Of a DNA stretch of 64,000 nucleotides, positions 42,513-51,888 are shown piece by piece. Numbering within the stretch: the stretch's first letter is position 1; the number at the start of each line of letters is the position of its first letter. Below the pieces are notes generated by a model, which was not told the DNA's origin, ran no database searches, and was given only the letters and a program-made list of their open reading frames with translations. A program made the translations under genes and the position numbers. Source of the stretch: an uncultured Erythrobacter sp. (GTDB lineage Bacteria > Pseudomonadota > Alphaproteobacteria > Sphingomonadales > Sphingomonadaceae); the NCBI GenBank assembly GCA_947488325.1, contig CANKYZ010000001.1, positions 434,001 to 498,000 of the forward strand, written 5' to 3'.

Positions 42513-43724
42513 TCAGCTGGCGACAGAAGTGGTTGCATCAATCCAGCCACCGCCGATCACTCGCTCACCAGCATAGATCACCGCGGCCTGACCTGGTGCA
42601 ACACCGAATTCTGGCGTGGCAAAGCGAATCGTAACGGAGGCACCATTTCCGATTGGTCCGCTGAATGTGATGGGCACTGGCTTTGACAGGCTGCGTACCT
42701 TTGCGGTCAGCGGTTCGCCTTCTACCAATTTTCCAATCAGGTTTGTCTCGATCACCGTGGCGCATTCAACCGCCAACATCCGCTTTGGACCCACTCGCAC
42801 TTCGCGCGTCTCTGCATCCAGACCGATCACATAAAGCGGTTCAGGCTGTCCGCCGATATCCAGGCCTTTGCGTTGGCCGACCGTGTAATGGACGATGCCC
42901 TTATGCTTACCCATTGTCTCACCAGTCACAGCGTGAACGATGGCACCCGAGATGCCGCCTTCAGGACGCATTTTAGTGACGATCTTTGCGTAATTACCAT
43001 CGGGGACGAAGCAGATATCCTGACTATCCGGCTTTGCCGCGTTGCGCAGGCCAGCGGTTTCGGCCAGCTCACGGACCTTAGTCTTGGGCAAGCCGCCAAG
43101 AGGAAAACGGATATAGTCGAGCTGTTCCTGCGTGGTTGCATATAAGAAGTAGGACTGATCGCGCGCCGGATCGACTGCGCGGAAAAGATGCGGTTCACCC
43201 GCTTGTTCGGTTTCAACTCGCCGGACATAGTGCCCAGTCGCCAGACAATCAGCCCCCAGCTCACGTGCCATACGGAATAGATCGGTGAATTTCGGTCCCA
43301 TATTGCAGCGAATGCACGGCACAGGTGTGCGCCCGGCGAGATATTCATCAGCAAACTGTTCGACCACATCTTCGCGAAAGGCGCTTTCATGGTCGAAAAC
43401 GTAATGAGCAATTCCTAGCCGATCCGACACGGCGCGTGCATCGGAAATGTCATCTCCAGCGCAGCATGCGCCTTTGCGCCCTGTGGCAGCGCCGTAATCA
43501 TATAGCTGAAGCGTAATTCCGATCACCTCGGCACCAGTATCTGCCGCCAATGCCGCAACCACTGACGAATCGACCCCGCCGCTCATCGCGACGACGATCC
43601 GGCATTCGCTTGCTGGACGCGGCAGATCGAACAAAGCGGAGGTGTCGAGCCCGAATGTTGGGCTGTCCGTCAGGGAAGGAGCAGTTATCATGATTGCCGC
43701 GCCATATAGGCAAGGCCCCTTCAT
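42513..43724 (-). CDS. mnmA: tRNA-specific 2-thiouridylase MnmA
   Basis: Thiolates uridine 34 of Lys, Glu and Gln tRNAs. The PP-loop [16 protein letters not shown] lies near residues 44-59. The active-site cysteines are in [12 protein letters not shown] and [20 protein letters not shown] and [14 protein letters not shown] are family landmarks, and a C-terminal beta-barrel follows. ATG 43724 has AAAGG eight bases upstream; ATG 43691 ([14 protein letters not shown]) is the alternative and would give 392 residues. It is divergent from the gene pair containing sciP. Confidence 0.95.
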   Translation of the reverse strand: MKGPCLYGAAIMITAPSLTDSPTFGLDTSALFDLPRPASECRIVVAMSGGVDSSVVAALAADTGAEVIGITLQLYDYGAATGRKGACCAGDDISDARAVSDRLGIAHYVFDHESAFREDVVEQFADEYLAGRTPVPCIRCNMGPKFTDLFRMARELGADCLATGHYVRRVETEQAGEPHLFRAVDPARDQSYFLYATTQEQLDYIRFPLGGLPKTKVRELAETAGLRNAAKPDSQDICFVPDGNYAKIVTKMRPEGGISGAIVHAVTGETMGKHKGIVHYTVGQRKGLDIGGQPEPLYVIGLDAETREVRVGPKRMLAVECATVIETNLIGKLVEGEPLTAKVRSLSKPVPITFSGPIGNGASVTIRFATPEFGVAPGQAAVIYAGERVIGGGWIDATTSVAS

Positions 43725-43872
43725 TTCACCAGCCTTTGCGAAGGAGGCCCGACGCTTTCAGTGCGGTCGCCTAGTGGACGCAATTGGTTGCTTGGGCCGC
43801 AGGCGGTATTCCTAAGCAGTAGTAAAGATCAGTTTTACCACATCTTGACGTCCGCTCGATATACCGCCTCAC

Positions 43873-44295
43873 ATGTTCGAAACGGCCAAGCCTGTTCCAC
43901 AAGCGCAAGACACCCGATTCTCGGGTAAAGATGCGCTTGGTGACGACCTGCAGATCGGCAGCATCGATTCCGTCCCGGGTGAAGCCGTTGAGGGTGTCGA
44001 TTCGCTACGCATGATGGAATGGGGCGAGCTGACCGCACGATTGAACGCGGCACGGGACTTGCGAATCATGCTGCGCCGCGATGCAAATAAGGCCGTTGCG
44101 GGGAACACCGGCAGTTTTGCTGATGCTGCGGCGCGCTATTTTCGAACACGAGACGAGAACGAACCGGACGTTAACCCTGTTGCTTTAGAGCAATTCAAAG
44201 GCTCGCCCGGCATGATCCAAAAACGCGATGAGCTTAGAACACAAGAAGCTTGTCAAAAGGGGCATGCGGCAAAAGGCGATGCGAGAGATTATTGA
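43873..44295 (+). CDS. Protein of unknown function upstream of and coupled to sciP
   Basis: A 140-residue cytoplasmic protein not assigned to a family. It has an acidic N-terminal half (LGDDLQIGSIDSVPGEAVEG), a helical centre (SLRMMEWGELTARLNAARDL RIML region with R-rich end) and a charged C-terminus (MIQKRDELRTQEACQKGHAA). No membrane segment or signal peptide is visible. Its stop overlaps the sciP ATG (ATGA at 44292-44295 region), so the two are translated together, which hints at a role in the same cell-cycle or motility control. Confidence 0.75.
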   Translation: MFETAKPVPQAQDTRFSGKDALGDDLQIGSIDSVPGEAVEGVDSLRMMEWGELTARLNAARDLRIMLRRDANKAVAGNTGSFADAAARYFRTRDENEPDVNPVALEQFKGSPGMIQKRDELRTQEACQKGHAAKGDARDY

Positions 44296-44594
44296 TGATT
44301 GAAAACCAGGATATCCGCCCAGCACAAGTGATCGGCCCACTCGGTGAGCCGCTGACGATTGCCGATTTGCCTTCGCCAAAAACGAAGCGCTGGGTGGTGC
44401 GACGTAAGGCTGAAGTGGTGGCCGCAGTAAATGGCGGTCTGCTGACAATTGACGAAGTGCTTGAACGCTACGGCCTCACGCTCGAAGAGTTCGCTTCGTG
44501 GCAGCGCGCGGTTGATCGCTCGGGCATGCAAGGTCTCCGAGTTACGCGCATCCAGCATTATCGCGATCTCTATGAGCGGCAGTTGAAATACTGA
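44295..44594 (+). CDS. sciP: CtrA inhibitor SciP (DUF1153)
   Basis: A 99-residue helix-turn-helix protein matching SciP, which binds CtrA at its target promoters and blocks transcription in Caulobacter. The family core is intact: QVIGPLGEPLTIADLPSP, KRWVVRRKAEVVAAVNGGL, TIDEVLERYGLTLEEFASWQ and GLRVTRIQHYRDLY. The start ATG overlaps the stop of the preceding gene. The function is inferred from orthologues; ctrA itself is not in this window. Together with trcR at 2322 it gives the window two alphaproteobacterial cell-cycle regulators. Confidence 0.92.
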   Translation: MIENQDIRPAQVIGPLGEPLTIADLPSPKTKRWVVRRKAEVVAAVNGGLLTIDEVLERYGLTLEEFASWQRAVDRSGMQGLRVTRIQHYRDLYERQLKY

Positions 44595-44732
44595 TTCTAA
44601 TCAAAGTTTGCCCGGGAACTTCCTTCCAGCTCTAAAATCGCCTAGATTCTGGGCGACCCGCCAGTTTTCAGCTGTAAATCACTCATCATGAGGTTTACGG
44701 TTAGCGGGATAATAATAACGGAGGGATCGATT

Positions 44733-44993
44733 ATGGGTTGGATAGCAACGATAATTTTGGGTGGTATAGCTGGTTGGCTTGCGAGCCTCGTGATGAATCG
44801 TGACGCGTCGATGGGTATTTTTTGGAACATTGTCGTCGGCGTTGTTGGCGGTATTGTTGGAAGTGGTATCGGCAATGTAACGGGATTTCTGACTACCGAT
44901 AGCGGCTGGTTCATGTATCTGATCACCGCGACATTGGGAGCGATTGTGCTACTTGGGATAGTAAATCTCATCCAGCGAGGACGAGTTCGCTAA
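44733..44993 (+). CDS. GlsB/YeaQ/YmgE family stress-response membrane protein
   Basis: An 86-residue inner-membrane protein of the transglycosylase-associated family, named for stress-induced YeaQ and YmgE. Three hydrophobic Gly-rich segments are visible (WIATIILGGIAGWLASLVM, FWNIVVGVVGGIVGSGIG and FMYLITATLGAIVLLGIVNL). The start ATG 44733 has a strong GGAGGG seven bases upstream. It is a single-gene unit closed by the strong terminator at 45015-45055. Confidence 0.92.
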   Translation: MGWIATIILGGIAGWLASLVMNRDASMGIFWNIVVGVVGGIVGSGIGNVTGFLTTDSGWFMYLITATLGAIVLLGIVNLIQRGRVR

Positions 44994-45014
44994 CCGCGCT
45001 TTCTATCGAATAGC

Positions 45015-45055
45015 AAAAGGGTGGAGCAACATTGATTGCACCACCCTTTTTATTT
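45015..45055 (+). terminator. Strong intrinsic terminator after the GlsB/YeaQ gene
   Basis: AAAAGGGTGG (45015-45024) pairs perfectly with CCACCCTTTT (45041-45050), and the stem continues inward with GCAA/TTGC after an A-A mismatch. TTATTT follows the stem. It separates the small membrane protein gene from the RND efflux promoter. Confidence 0.88.
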
Positions 45056-45185
45056 GCTCCAGCAGTGATGTTTGGAGCAAGCAGCAACACAGCTCACACC
45101 ATAGCTCACTTGGCCATTCGTCTAGGCTCAAAGTCATCAGTCGAACCGTGGATTGCCCGTTTTATGCACCATGCTTAAAGAGGGA

Positions 45186-45214
45186 TTGCGAAGGGTGACT
45201 TATATCTGTAATAC
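45186..45214 (+). promoter_or_regulatory. Candidate sigma70-type promoter of the RND efflux operon
   Basis: TTGCGA (45186-45191) and TAATAC (45209-45214) are separated by exactly 17 bases. The predicted start of transcription lies about 45 bases ahead of the membrane fusion protein ATG at 45267, in an otherwise empty stretch after the terminator. Confidence 0.5.
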
Positions 45215-45266
45215 ACTAGCCTGACCCTCATTGGCTGATATAGACGCCCCGAACAAGGGAACTGCA

Positions 45267-46460
45267 ATGAACTACGAGACCACGATCACAGCTGAGGCGC
45301 AGGAAGATATTCCGGCTGACGAGGCGGCTGCGTATGATCCGCAGAATTCGTCTTCGGGGACAAAAAAGCTGGTTATCGCACTGATTGCGTTGCTCGTTAT
45401 CCTGGGCGCTATTGCAGCGTATTATGGATTGGCCGGAGGCGAACCCGCTCCGGCGGCTGACGAGAATTCGCAGGCTCCGGTTGTGACTGTAATCGCCCCC
45501 GGGAAAACCACGATCAGTGGCGTGATCGAAGCACCCGGCACACTGGCTGCGCGCCGCCCAATGCCGGTTGGGGTTGTTGGCGAAGGAGGGCGCGTCCTTT
45601 CGGTTCGGGTCGATGCAGGTGACTGGGTCGGACAGGGGCAGATTCTCGCCGTTATCGATCGATCAGTCCAAAGTCAGCAAGCCACAGCGCAAGCAGCGCA
45701 GATCGAAGTTTCTCGCGCAGATGCTCAGTTGGCTCAGGCAAATCTCGATCGGAGTTTGCAGTTGGTAGAGCGCGGCTTTGTATCGCAAGCTGATGTTGAT
45801 CGTCTGACGGCGACGCGCGATTCCGCTGCCGCAAGAGTGAAGGTCGCAGAAGCTCAGCTTGCTGAGCTGCGCGCGCGCGCAGCGCGTCTAAATATCGTCG
45901 CTCCAGCGGCTGGCTATGTGCTTGAACGCACGGTTGAACCTGGGCAAACGGTTAGCGCTGGTTCACCTCCATTGTTCTCGATTGCTCGGGGCGGCGAAAT
46001 GGAATTGCGTGCTCAGCTAAGCGAAGACCAACTCGCGAACCTGTCTCAAGGTGTTACGGCGAGCGTTGTACCAACCGGATCGGCGAAGGTGTTTGAAGGA
46101 CAAGTATGGCAGCTTTCGCCGATGATTGATGCACAAAGCCGTCAGGGTACGGCGCGGATTGCATTGGCCTACGCTCCTGAGCTTCGCCCAGGTGGATTTG
46201 CGACAGCACAGATCAATAGCGGCTCAATGGAGGCAACAGTCCTACCCGAAAGCGCCGTTCTTGCCGATAATGAAGGTAGCTTTGTTTATGTCGTCAATGA
46301 GGAAAACAAAGCCACTCGCACATCGGTGATAACCGGTACGGTCACGGCTGATGGGATAGCAATTACTGGTGGCCTTGATGGAAGTGAGCTGGTTGTGTTG
46401 AAAGCAGGCGGATTCCTGAATCCGGGTGAAACCGTCAATCCCCGCCGCGAAGGCGGCTAG
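45267..46460 (+). CDS. RND efflux periplasmic adaptor (membrane fusion protein)
   Basis: The adaptor of a tripartite resistance-nodulation-division pump. A 50-residue cytoplasmic N-terminus leads to one transmembrane helix (LVIALIALLVILGAIAAYYG). The lipoyl domain halves are GEGGRVLSVRVDAGDWVGQG and LNIVAPAAGYVLERTVEPGQ, separated by a helical hairpin (QSQQATAQAAQIEVSRADAQ onward). Beta-barrel and membrane-proximal domains follow. It is anchored by a helix rather than a lipid (no lipobox). ATG 45267 has AAGGGA upstream; an open frame to 45231 is less likely. Operon with the permease, 77 bases downstream. No TolC-type gene is adjacent. Confidence 0.93.
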   Translation: MNYETTITAEAQEDIPADEAAAYDPQNSSSGTKKLVIALIALLVILGAIAAYYGLAGGEPAPAADENSQAPVVTVIAPGKTTISGVIEAPGTLAARRPMPVGVVGEGGRVLSVRVDAGDWVGQGQILAVIDRSVQSQQATAQAAQIEVSRADAQLAQANLDRSLQLVERGFVSQADVDRLTATRDSAAARVKVAEAQLAELRARAARLNIVAPAAGYVLERTVEPGQTVSAGSPPLFSIARGGEMELRAQLSEDQLANLSQGVTASVVPTGSAKVFEGQVWQLSPMIDAQSRQGTARIALAYAPELRPGGFATAQINSGSMEATVLPESAVLADNEGSFVYVVNEENKATRTSVITGTVTADGIAITGGLDGSELVVLKAGGFLNPGETVNPRREGG

Positions 46461-46537
46461 ACAACTCATCGCGAAGGCAGTTTGAGCATTAATGACCGCG
46501 CCGAAAGGCAAAGACGACCAAGGTAGGTAGGACGACA

Positions 46538-49500
46538 ATGAACTTCCAAAACATCTCAGCCTGGTCAATCCGCAATCCCGTGATCCCATTGGTGCTTTTC
46601 ACCGCGCTGATGCTGGCTGGCATACTCAGTTTCGCGCGGATGGATGTCGTCAACAATCCAGATGTCGAATTCCCCGCAGTCAGTGTCCAGATTTCACAGC
46701 CGGGCGCTGCTCCCACAGAAATAGAAAACCAAATCACTCAGCGCGTTGAAAGCGCGGTTGGCTCAATCAATGGCGTGAGCGCTATCGATTCAACCGCGAG
46801 CGAAGGCTTTTCAAGCACCTCTATCGAATTTGAAATCGGCAGCGATCCCAATGATGCGACTGCAGAAGTCAAAAATGCGATTGATAGTATCAGGGGCAGC
46901 TTGCCGGATGGCATCCTTGAACCGCGTATCAGCAAAGTCGAAATTTCGGGCGGCTTTCTAGGTATTTATGCGGTTGAAGCTGATGACATGACGATTGAGC
47001 AGCTCAGCTGGTTTATCGATGATACGGTGACCAAACGGCTGCAAGCGATTGAAGGGATGGCAGAAGCCAACCGCTTTGCCGGGGTTGATCGTGAAATTGA
47101 GGTGGTGCTTGATATTGCGCGGATGCAGGCTTTTGGCGTTACGGCCAGCCAGATTAACGGCGTGCTGCGACAGTCCAATATTGACGCAGCGGGCGGTGCG
47201 ACAGAAATTGGTGGTACACGCCAATCCGTTCGCGTGCTCGGCAATTCCAACACCGCATTCGAGCTGTCGCAAAAGCAAATTCAGCTGGGTGATGGTCGGA
47301 CAATTCGGCTTGCCGATGTTGCGAATGTCCGCGATGGATTTTCTGAACGGTCTTCAATCAGCAAAGTGCGCGATCAAGAAGTCGTCAACTTCAGTATGTC
47401 GCGCGCCAAGGGTGCGTCGGATGTAACTGTCTACGCGGAAGCCTTGGAGGTGATCGCTGATATAGAAGCAGAGAATCCAGGCGTTCGTTTCATCCCTCTT
47501 TTCAACACTGTGAAATACACCGAGGAGCAATATACATCCTCGATGGCGGCGATGATCGAAGGCGCGATCCTTGCTGTGATCGTGGTCTTCTTCTTCCTGC
47601 GCGACTGGCGGGCAACGCTGATCTCGTCTGTTGCAATCCCGCTTTCAGCGATCCCAACGTTCTGGTTTATGGATTTGCTTGGTTTCAACCTTAACCAACT
47701 CTCGCTGCTGGCTCTTGCGTTGGTGGCCGGTGTGCTCGTCGATGACGCAATCGTCGAGATTGAAAATATCGTCCGACATATGAGGATGGGCAAGTCCGCC
47801 TATCAGGCCAGCATCGATGCGGCGGACGAGATTGGCCTGCCGGTTGTTGCGACCAGTTTTTGTATCGTCGCAGTGTTCCTGCCCGTTGGCCTAATGCCCG
47901 GCATTTCTGGTCAGTTCTTCAAAAACTTTGGCATCACCGTGGTTGTCGCGGTCCTTATGAGCCTGGCCGTTGCGCGTATGATCACTCCGATGCTAGCGGC
48001 CTATTTCTTGCGGGCAAAAGGGCATGCCGCACATGGCGAAGGCCCAATGATGGACCGCTATATCCGCGTGCTTGGTTGGACGTTGGAGCAAGATAAAGCA
48101 AAAGCGATGCGCGCGAAAATCGCTGATGTTGCATCAAAGCCTTATTATTTCATACTTCCTGTTCTGGCCGCTGCCGCAGTCGTTTATAGTGTCTTCGCGA
48201 ATGTACTTCTGGCCGACGGTGTTGAGTTAATTGGCACTCTGTCTGGGATCATCGGATTGCTAGTTGGCGTGCCCATGGCATTTCTGTTTGGTTTGCTTGT
48301 GACTGCTCTGATCGGGTGCATTCCGGGGTTTTTCGGCGATAAAGACAGAGGCTTTTTCGCTTGGTCCGCCTTTATGATGCGGCGACTTTGGGCGCGATTG
48401 TTTGATCACCGCGTTTGGATGTTGCTCGTCGGCGTGTTTGCTCTGAGTCTTACATTGGTTCTATTCGCGGTCACTCCGGCGCAATTCCAACCCGTGACCG
48501 ATGATAATAACAGCCGCGTAGAGATTGAAATGGTCCCTGGGACGACACTGGCTGCAACGGAGCAGGTAGCCAGCGAAGTCGCCGAACTGTTGTATCAGCA
48601 GCCCGAAGTTGAGCTTGCGCTTGAACGGGTTAGGACGGGTAATGCGACACTCTTCGTAACGCTCAGCGATGACCGGGAAAAAACCTCGGTTGAATTCGAA
48701 CGTGATCTTGCCCCAACACTCGCTCAGTTCCCAGATGCCCGTGTCCGGTTTGCTTCACAATCGGGCGGATTCGGTAGTGGCCGTGACATGACCATTATGC
48801 TTGCTGGCTCAGACCCGGTTCTCTTGGAGGAAACGGCCTCTGCGCTTGTCGAACAGATGCGCGGCATCGACACTTTGATCGCGCCGCGGATCAGCGCCGA
48901 TGTCAATCGGCCCGAAATCATCATAAGGCCAAGAACGTCAGTCGCCGCCGAATTGGGAGTGACAACGACCGCATTGAGCCAAACGATTCGGATCGCAACT
49001 CTGGGTGAAATTGATCAGAATGCGGCAAAGTTCTCGCTCTCTGATCGGCAAATTCCGATCAGGGTCAGACTTCCTGAAGAGTCGCGCGAAAGCATGGCTG
49101 CCCTTGAAAACCTGCCCGTCCCGACACGATTTGGCACTACTGTGCCGCTGTCTCGTGTCGCGGAAATCAGCTTTGGTTCAGGACCGACTTCGATCCAGCG
49201 GTATAACCAGAACCGCCGGGTTTTGGTCGGCGCTGACCTAGCACAGGGTGTGGTACGAGGCGATGCACAAGCATTGATTGATGCGCTGCCAGTCTTGCAG
49301 GATCTTCCGCAAGGGGTGACCCGTGCCGCTGTTGGTGAAGAAGAGTGGCAGGCAGAAATGCTCGACAATCTTGTCATTGCGATCTTTGCCGGTTTCTTCT
49401 TGGTCTTTGCGGTTCTGGTGCTGCTGTATAAGCGATTGATGAGCCCACTGGTCAATATGACCTCGTTGTTGCTCGCGCCGTTGGGCGGGATATTCCTAGT

Positions 49501-49972
49501 CTGGGTGGTGGGCCAACCACAATCCATGCCGGTCTATATCGGCGTTTTGCTGTTGCTAGGGATCGTTTCGAAAAACTCGATTCTGCTCATCGACTTCGCG
49601 ATTGAGGAGATTGCGGCTGGCACGGAGAAATTTGAAGCCATCATGGAGGCGGGGCACAAGCGCGCCCAGCCAATCGTTATGACTACGGTAGCGATGACAG
49701 CAGGGATGGTGCCGACCGCATTGTCGGGCGTGCTGGGATCGGGGGACGGCGCATGGCGTGCACCGATGGGGACGATGGTGATCGGTGGATTGATTGCATC
49801 GACCGTTTTGACATTGGTAATTGTGCCCGCTGGCTTCAGCCTCGCCGATGGGATTGAGCGGCGGCTTGGCCCGTGGCTGCGTGACCGGATGCTAACCTAT
49901 CGTCCGGGCGACGATGGGCAACCAGTCCCGCCCGCAACACATGCGGCTCCGGGGGCAGAACCTGCAGAGTAA
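46538..49972 (+). CDS. RND efflux transporter permease
   Basis: A 1144-residue inner-membrane proton-driven transporter of the AcrB/HAE family. Features are the N-terminal helix, two periplasmic porter regions and two membrane bundles. VDDAIVEIENIVRHMRMG, containing the proton-relay Asp-Asp of helix 4, and a second-half VSKNSILLIDFAIEEI are present. The length is about 90 residues above AcrB because of an insertion at about 505-610 carrying additional hydrophobic segments (SKPYYFILPVLAAAAVVYSV, IGTLSGIIGLLVGVPMAFLF). Such insertions occur in several sphingomonad pumps. Substrate cannot be predicted from sequence. Confidence 0.95.
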   Translation: MNFQNISAWSIRNPVIPLVLFTALMLAGILSFARMDVVNNPDVEFPAVSVQISQPGAAPTEIENQITQRVESAVGSINGVSAIDSTASEGFSSTSIEFEIGSDPNDATAEVKNAIDSIRGSLPDGILEPRISKVEISGGFLGIYAVEADDMTIEQLSWFIDDTVTKRLQAIEGMAEANRFAGVDREIEVVLDIARMQAFGVTASQINGVLRQSNIDAAGGATEIGGTRQSVRVLGNSNTAFELSQKQIQLGDGRTIRLADVANVRDGFSERSSISKVRDQEVVNFSMSRAKGASDVTVYAEALEVIADIEAENPGVRFIPLFNTVKYTEEQYTSSMAAMIEGAILAVIVVFFFLRDWRATLISSVAIPLSAIPTFWFMDLLGFNLNQLSLLALALVAGVLVDDAIVEIENIVRHMRMGKSAYQASIDAADEIGLPVVATSFCIVAVFLPVGLMPGISGQFFKNFGITVVVAVLMSLAVARMITPMLAAYFLRAKGHAAHGEGPMMDRYIRVLGWTLEQDKAKAMRAKIADVASKPYYFILPVLAAAAVVYSVFANVLLADGVELIGTLSGIIGLLVGVPMAFLFGLLVTALIGCIPGFFGDKDRGFFAWSAFMMRRLWARLFDHRVWMLLVGVFALSLTLVLFAVTPAQFQPVTDDNNSRVEIEMVPGTTLAATEQVASEVAELLYQQPEVELALERVRTGNATLFVTLSDDREKTSVEFERDLAPTLAQFPDARVRFASQSGGFGSGRDMTIMLAGSDPVLLEETASALVEQMRGIDTLIAPRISADVNRPEIIIRPRTSVAAELGVTTTALSQTIRIATLGEIDQNAAKFSLSDRQIPIRVRLPEESRESMAALENLPVPTRFGTTVPLSRVAEISFGSGPTSIQRYNQNRRVLVGADLAQGVVRGDAQALIDALPVLQDLPQGVTRAAVGEEEWQAEMLDNLVIAIFAGFFLVFAVLVLLYKRLMSPLVNMTSLLLAPLGGIFLVWVVGQPQSMPVYIGVLLLLGIVSKNSILLIDFAIEEIAAGTEKFEAIMEAGHKRAQPIVMTTVAMTAGMVPTALSGVLGSGDGAWRAPMGTMVIGGLIASTVLTLVIVPAGFSLADGIERRLGPWLRDRMLTYRPGDDGQPVPPATHAAPGAEPAE

Positions 49973-50005
49973 ACCGCCTGATCTGCCGAAATATGCGCCG
50001 CGCAA

Positions 50006-51361
50006 TTGGCCAGCGAATTCGCCTACCATTTGCGTGACGACGTACGTTTTCTCGGGCAATTAGGCGAGCTTATGGCAAACCCACGTTCAGCCCCTTTGAT
50101 GTTTGGCGGAGAACCGCTGACCGCTGATCGTGGGCGCCGGATGCGTTGGACGGCAACCGCCATGCTGGCGGCCATGGCCGTTTTCTTCTTCACCACGCAT
50201 GGCCTAATCGGTGTTCATCCAGCATGGGCCTATGCAAATGCTTTCGCCGAAGCTGCAATGGTTGGCGGCCTAGCTGATTGGTTCGCGGTAACCGCACTAT
50301 TCCGCCATCCACTGGGCATCCCGATCCCGCACACTGCGATTATTCCGATGAACAAGGATCGGATCGCGGACACGATGGCTCAGTTCCTACAAGAGAACTT
50401 CCTGACGCCCGCTGTTGTTGCGCGGCGGATGTCAGGGATGAATGTCGCGCGTGCTGTTGGTGATTTCCTCGTGGCAAGTCCTGAAAGTTCTGGCCCAGAT
50501 GCACGATCCCGGATCACTGGCGGTGCGGCTGAATTGTTCGCCGAAGTGCTTGAATCCCTCGATCCAGACCGGCTCGGCAATCAAGTTCGCTCGGGTCTTG
50601 GCGCGCAATTGGGAAAGATCGACGTGTCTCCGCTGGCGGGTCGGATGCTCGAAAGCGCGATGGCTGATCGCCGGCATTTACCTCTGATCGATGGCTTGAT
50701 CCGGTGGGCCGGGCTGACGCTAGAGGACAATGAAGAGACAATTCGCGATATCATTCATGTCCGCGTGAATGGCGTGCTGCGCTGGGCGGGTCTGGATAAG
50801 ACGATTTCGGGTAATGTCCTCGACGGTCTCTACAAATTGCTGGCCGAAGTTCTGATTGACCCCGATCACCCTTTGCGCGGCAAAGTCGAAGAGGGCCTGC
50901 AAAAGCTTGCGTATGATTTGCAGCATGATCCTGAAACCCGCGAACGGGTCGAGGAAATGAAGCGTGATCTGATCGAGAATCCCGCCGTTGCAGAATGGTG
51001 GATGGGTGTTTGGGAGCGTATCCGGCAGTCCCTGATCCGCCGCGCTCGTGAAGCGGATACCGGCCTAGGTGGTGAGATGCGCAAAGGGCTCGCGGATCTC
51101 GGAAGTGCGCTGAAACAGGATGAGCGACTGCAATTGCAGATCAACCGCTTCGCGCGGCGCACAGCAGTCGGAATTGCAACCCGCTATGGCGGAGAGATCG
51201 TAACGCTGGTGTCCGAGACAGTTAAACGCTGGGATGCGACGACCATCACCGGACGGATTGAGAATGCGGTTGGCCGGGATCTTCAATTCATCCGCATCAA
51301 CGGAACTTTGGTGGGCGGATTGGTTGGAATGACGCTCCACTTTATTACCACATTGTTGTGA
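50006..51361 (+). CDS. DUF445 family membrane protein
   Basis: A 451-residue protein of the DUF445/YjiN family of unknown function. Two transmembrane segments near the N-terminus (WTATAMLAAMAVFFFTTHGL and the AFAEAAMVGGLADWFAVTAL stretch, the family signature) and one at the C-terminus (GTLVGGLVGMTLHFITTLL) bracket a long helical region probably facing the periplasm. FRHPLGIPIPHTAIIP is conserved in the family. The start is uncertain: TTG 50006, or ATG 50072 (MANPRSAPLMFGG) with AGG upstream. It follows the RND permease by 33 bases and may be co-transcribed. Confidence 0.9.
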   Translation: MASEFAYHLRDDVRFLGQLGELMANPRSAPLMFGGEPLTADRGRRMRWTATAMLAAMAVFFFTTHGLIGVHPAWAYANAFAEAAMVGGLADWFAVTALFRHPLGIPIPHTAIIPMNKDRIADTMAQFLQENFLTPAVVARRMSGMNVARAVGDFLVASPESSGPDARSRITGGAAELFAEVLESLDPDRLGNQVRSGLGAQLGKIDVSPLAGRMLESAMADRRHLPLIDGLIRWAGLTLEDNEETIRDIIHVRVNGVLRWAGLDKTISGNVLDGLYKLLAEVLIDPDHPLRGKVEEGLQKLAYDLQHDPETRERVEEMKRDLIENPAVAEWWMGVWERIRQSLIRRAREADTGLGGEMRKGLADLGSALKQDERLQLQINRFARRTAVGIATRYGGEIVTLVSETVKRWDATTITGRIENAVGRDLQFIRINGTLVGGLVGMTLHFITTLL

Positions 51362-51381
51362 ACCGCTGAGTAGTCACCCGT

Positions 51382-51888
51382 GTGAAAATTTCCGCGGATG
51401 TGGCCGTTCTAGTGTGGGCTATGACCAATGCTGACCCAGTCCATAAACCGCATACAATCAACCTTACGCGAGGAGGGCAGGCTGTAATCAACGGCGCTGT
51501 CGTTACCGCCAGTGCAGCCTGCACGATCGAAGTTGGCTCGGGTGCGTTCGTGCTTACCGGCCGATCTTTGTGGAAGGATCGCGATCCAAAGCACAACCCA
51601 AGGGAAGAACTGTATTTCTCTATTATCGATGCCAGCACCGATACAGCGCGCTTTGAAGGCGAGCGCTTCCGCCTGTTCACGCTGCTTTCCCAGGTCGTTG
51701 CGCAATGCCGAACTCACCAGGGCCAACAGGAATGCGCATTGTGCGCCTCCGCCTTGATCTCTGGCAATACCGACGAAGCAATCCGAAGTGCGGCACGACT
51801 TGCTTCGGAGCGGCTTGAAAGCGAAGCGAACACGCCAATTTCACTGTCGGAGCAATGGGCCGATCGGCCTGTCGACCTCGCTCGTTAG
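51382..51888 (+). CDS. flbT: FlbT-like flagellar biosynthesis regulator
   Basis: A cytoplasmic protein of about 155-168 residues resembling FlbT, which binds flagellin mRNA leaders and represses translation in Caulobacter. Recognisable parts are NLTRGGQAVINGAVVTASAA, GAFVLTGRSLWKDRDPKHNP, EELYFSIIDAS and the helical C-terminus (FTLLSQVVAQCRTHQGQQEC, EAIRSAARLASERLESE). The match is by eye and moderate. Starts are GTG 51382 or ATG 51421 (MTNADPVHKPHTINL), the latter closer to the family N-terminus. No other flagellar gene lies in the window, so the gene stands apart from its expected partners. Confidence 0.6.
   Translation: MKISADVAVLVWAMTNADPVHKPHTINLTRGGQAVINGAVVTASAACTIEVGSGAFVLTGRSLWKDRDPKHNPREELYFSIIDASTDTARFEGERFRLFTLLSQVVAQCRTHQGQQECALCASALISGNTDEAIRSAARLASERLESEANTPISLSEQWADRPVDLAR

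Noticed and set aside
44169..44188. TTAAC-N7-like half site resembling a CtrA box inside the gene upstream of sciP
   Set aside because: The second half (CTTTA) does not match TTAA and it lies inside a coding region.
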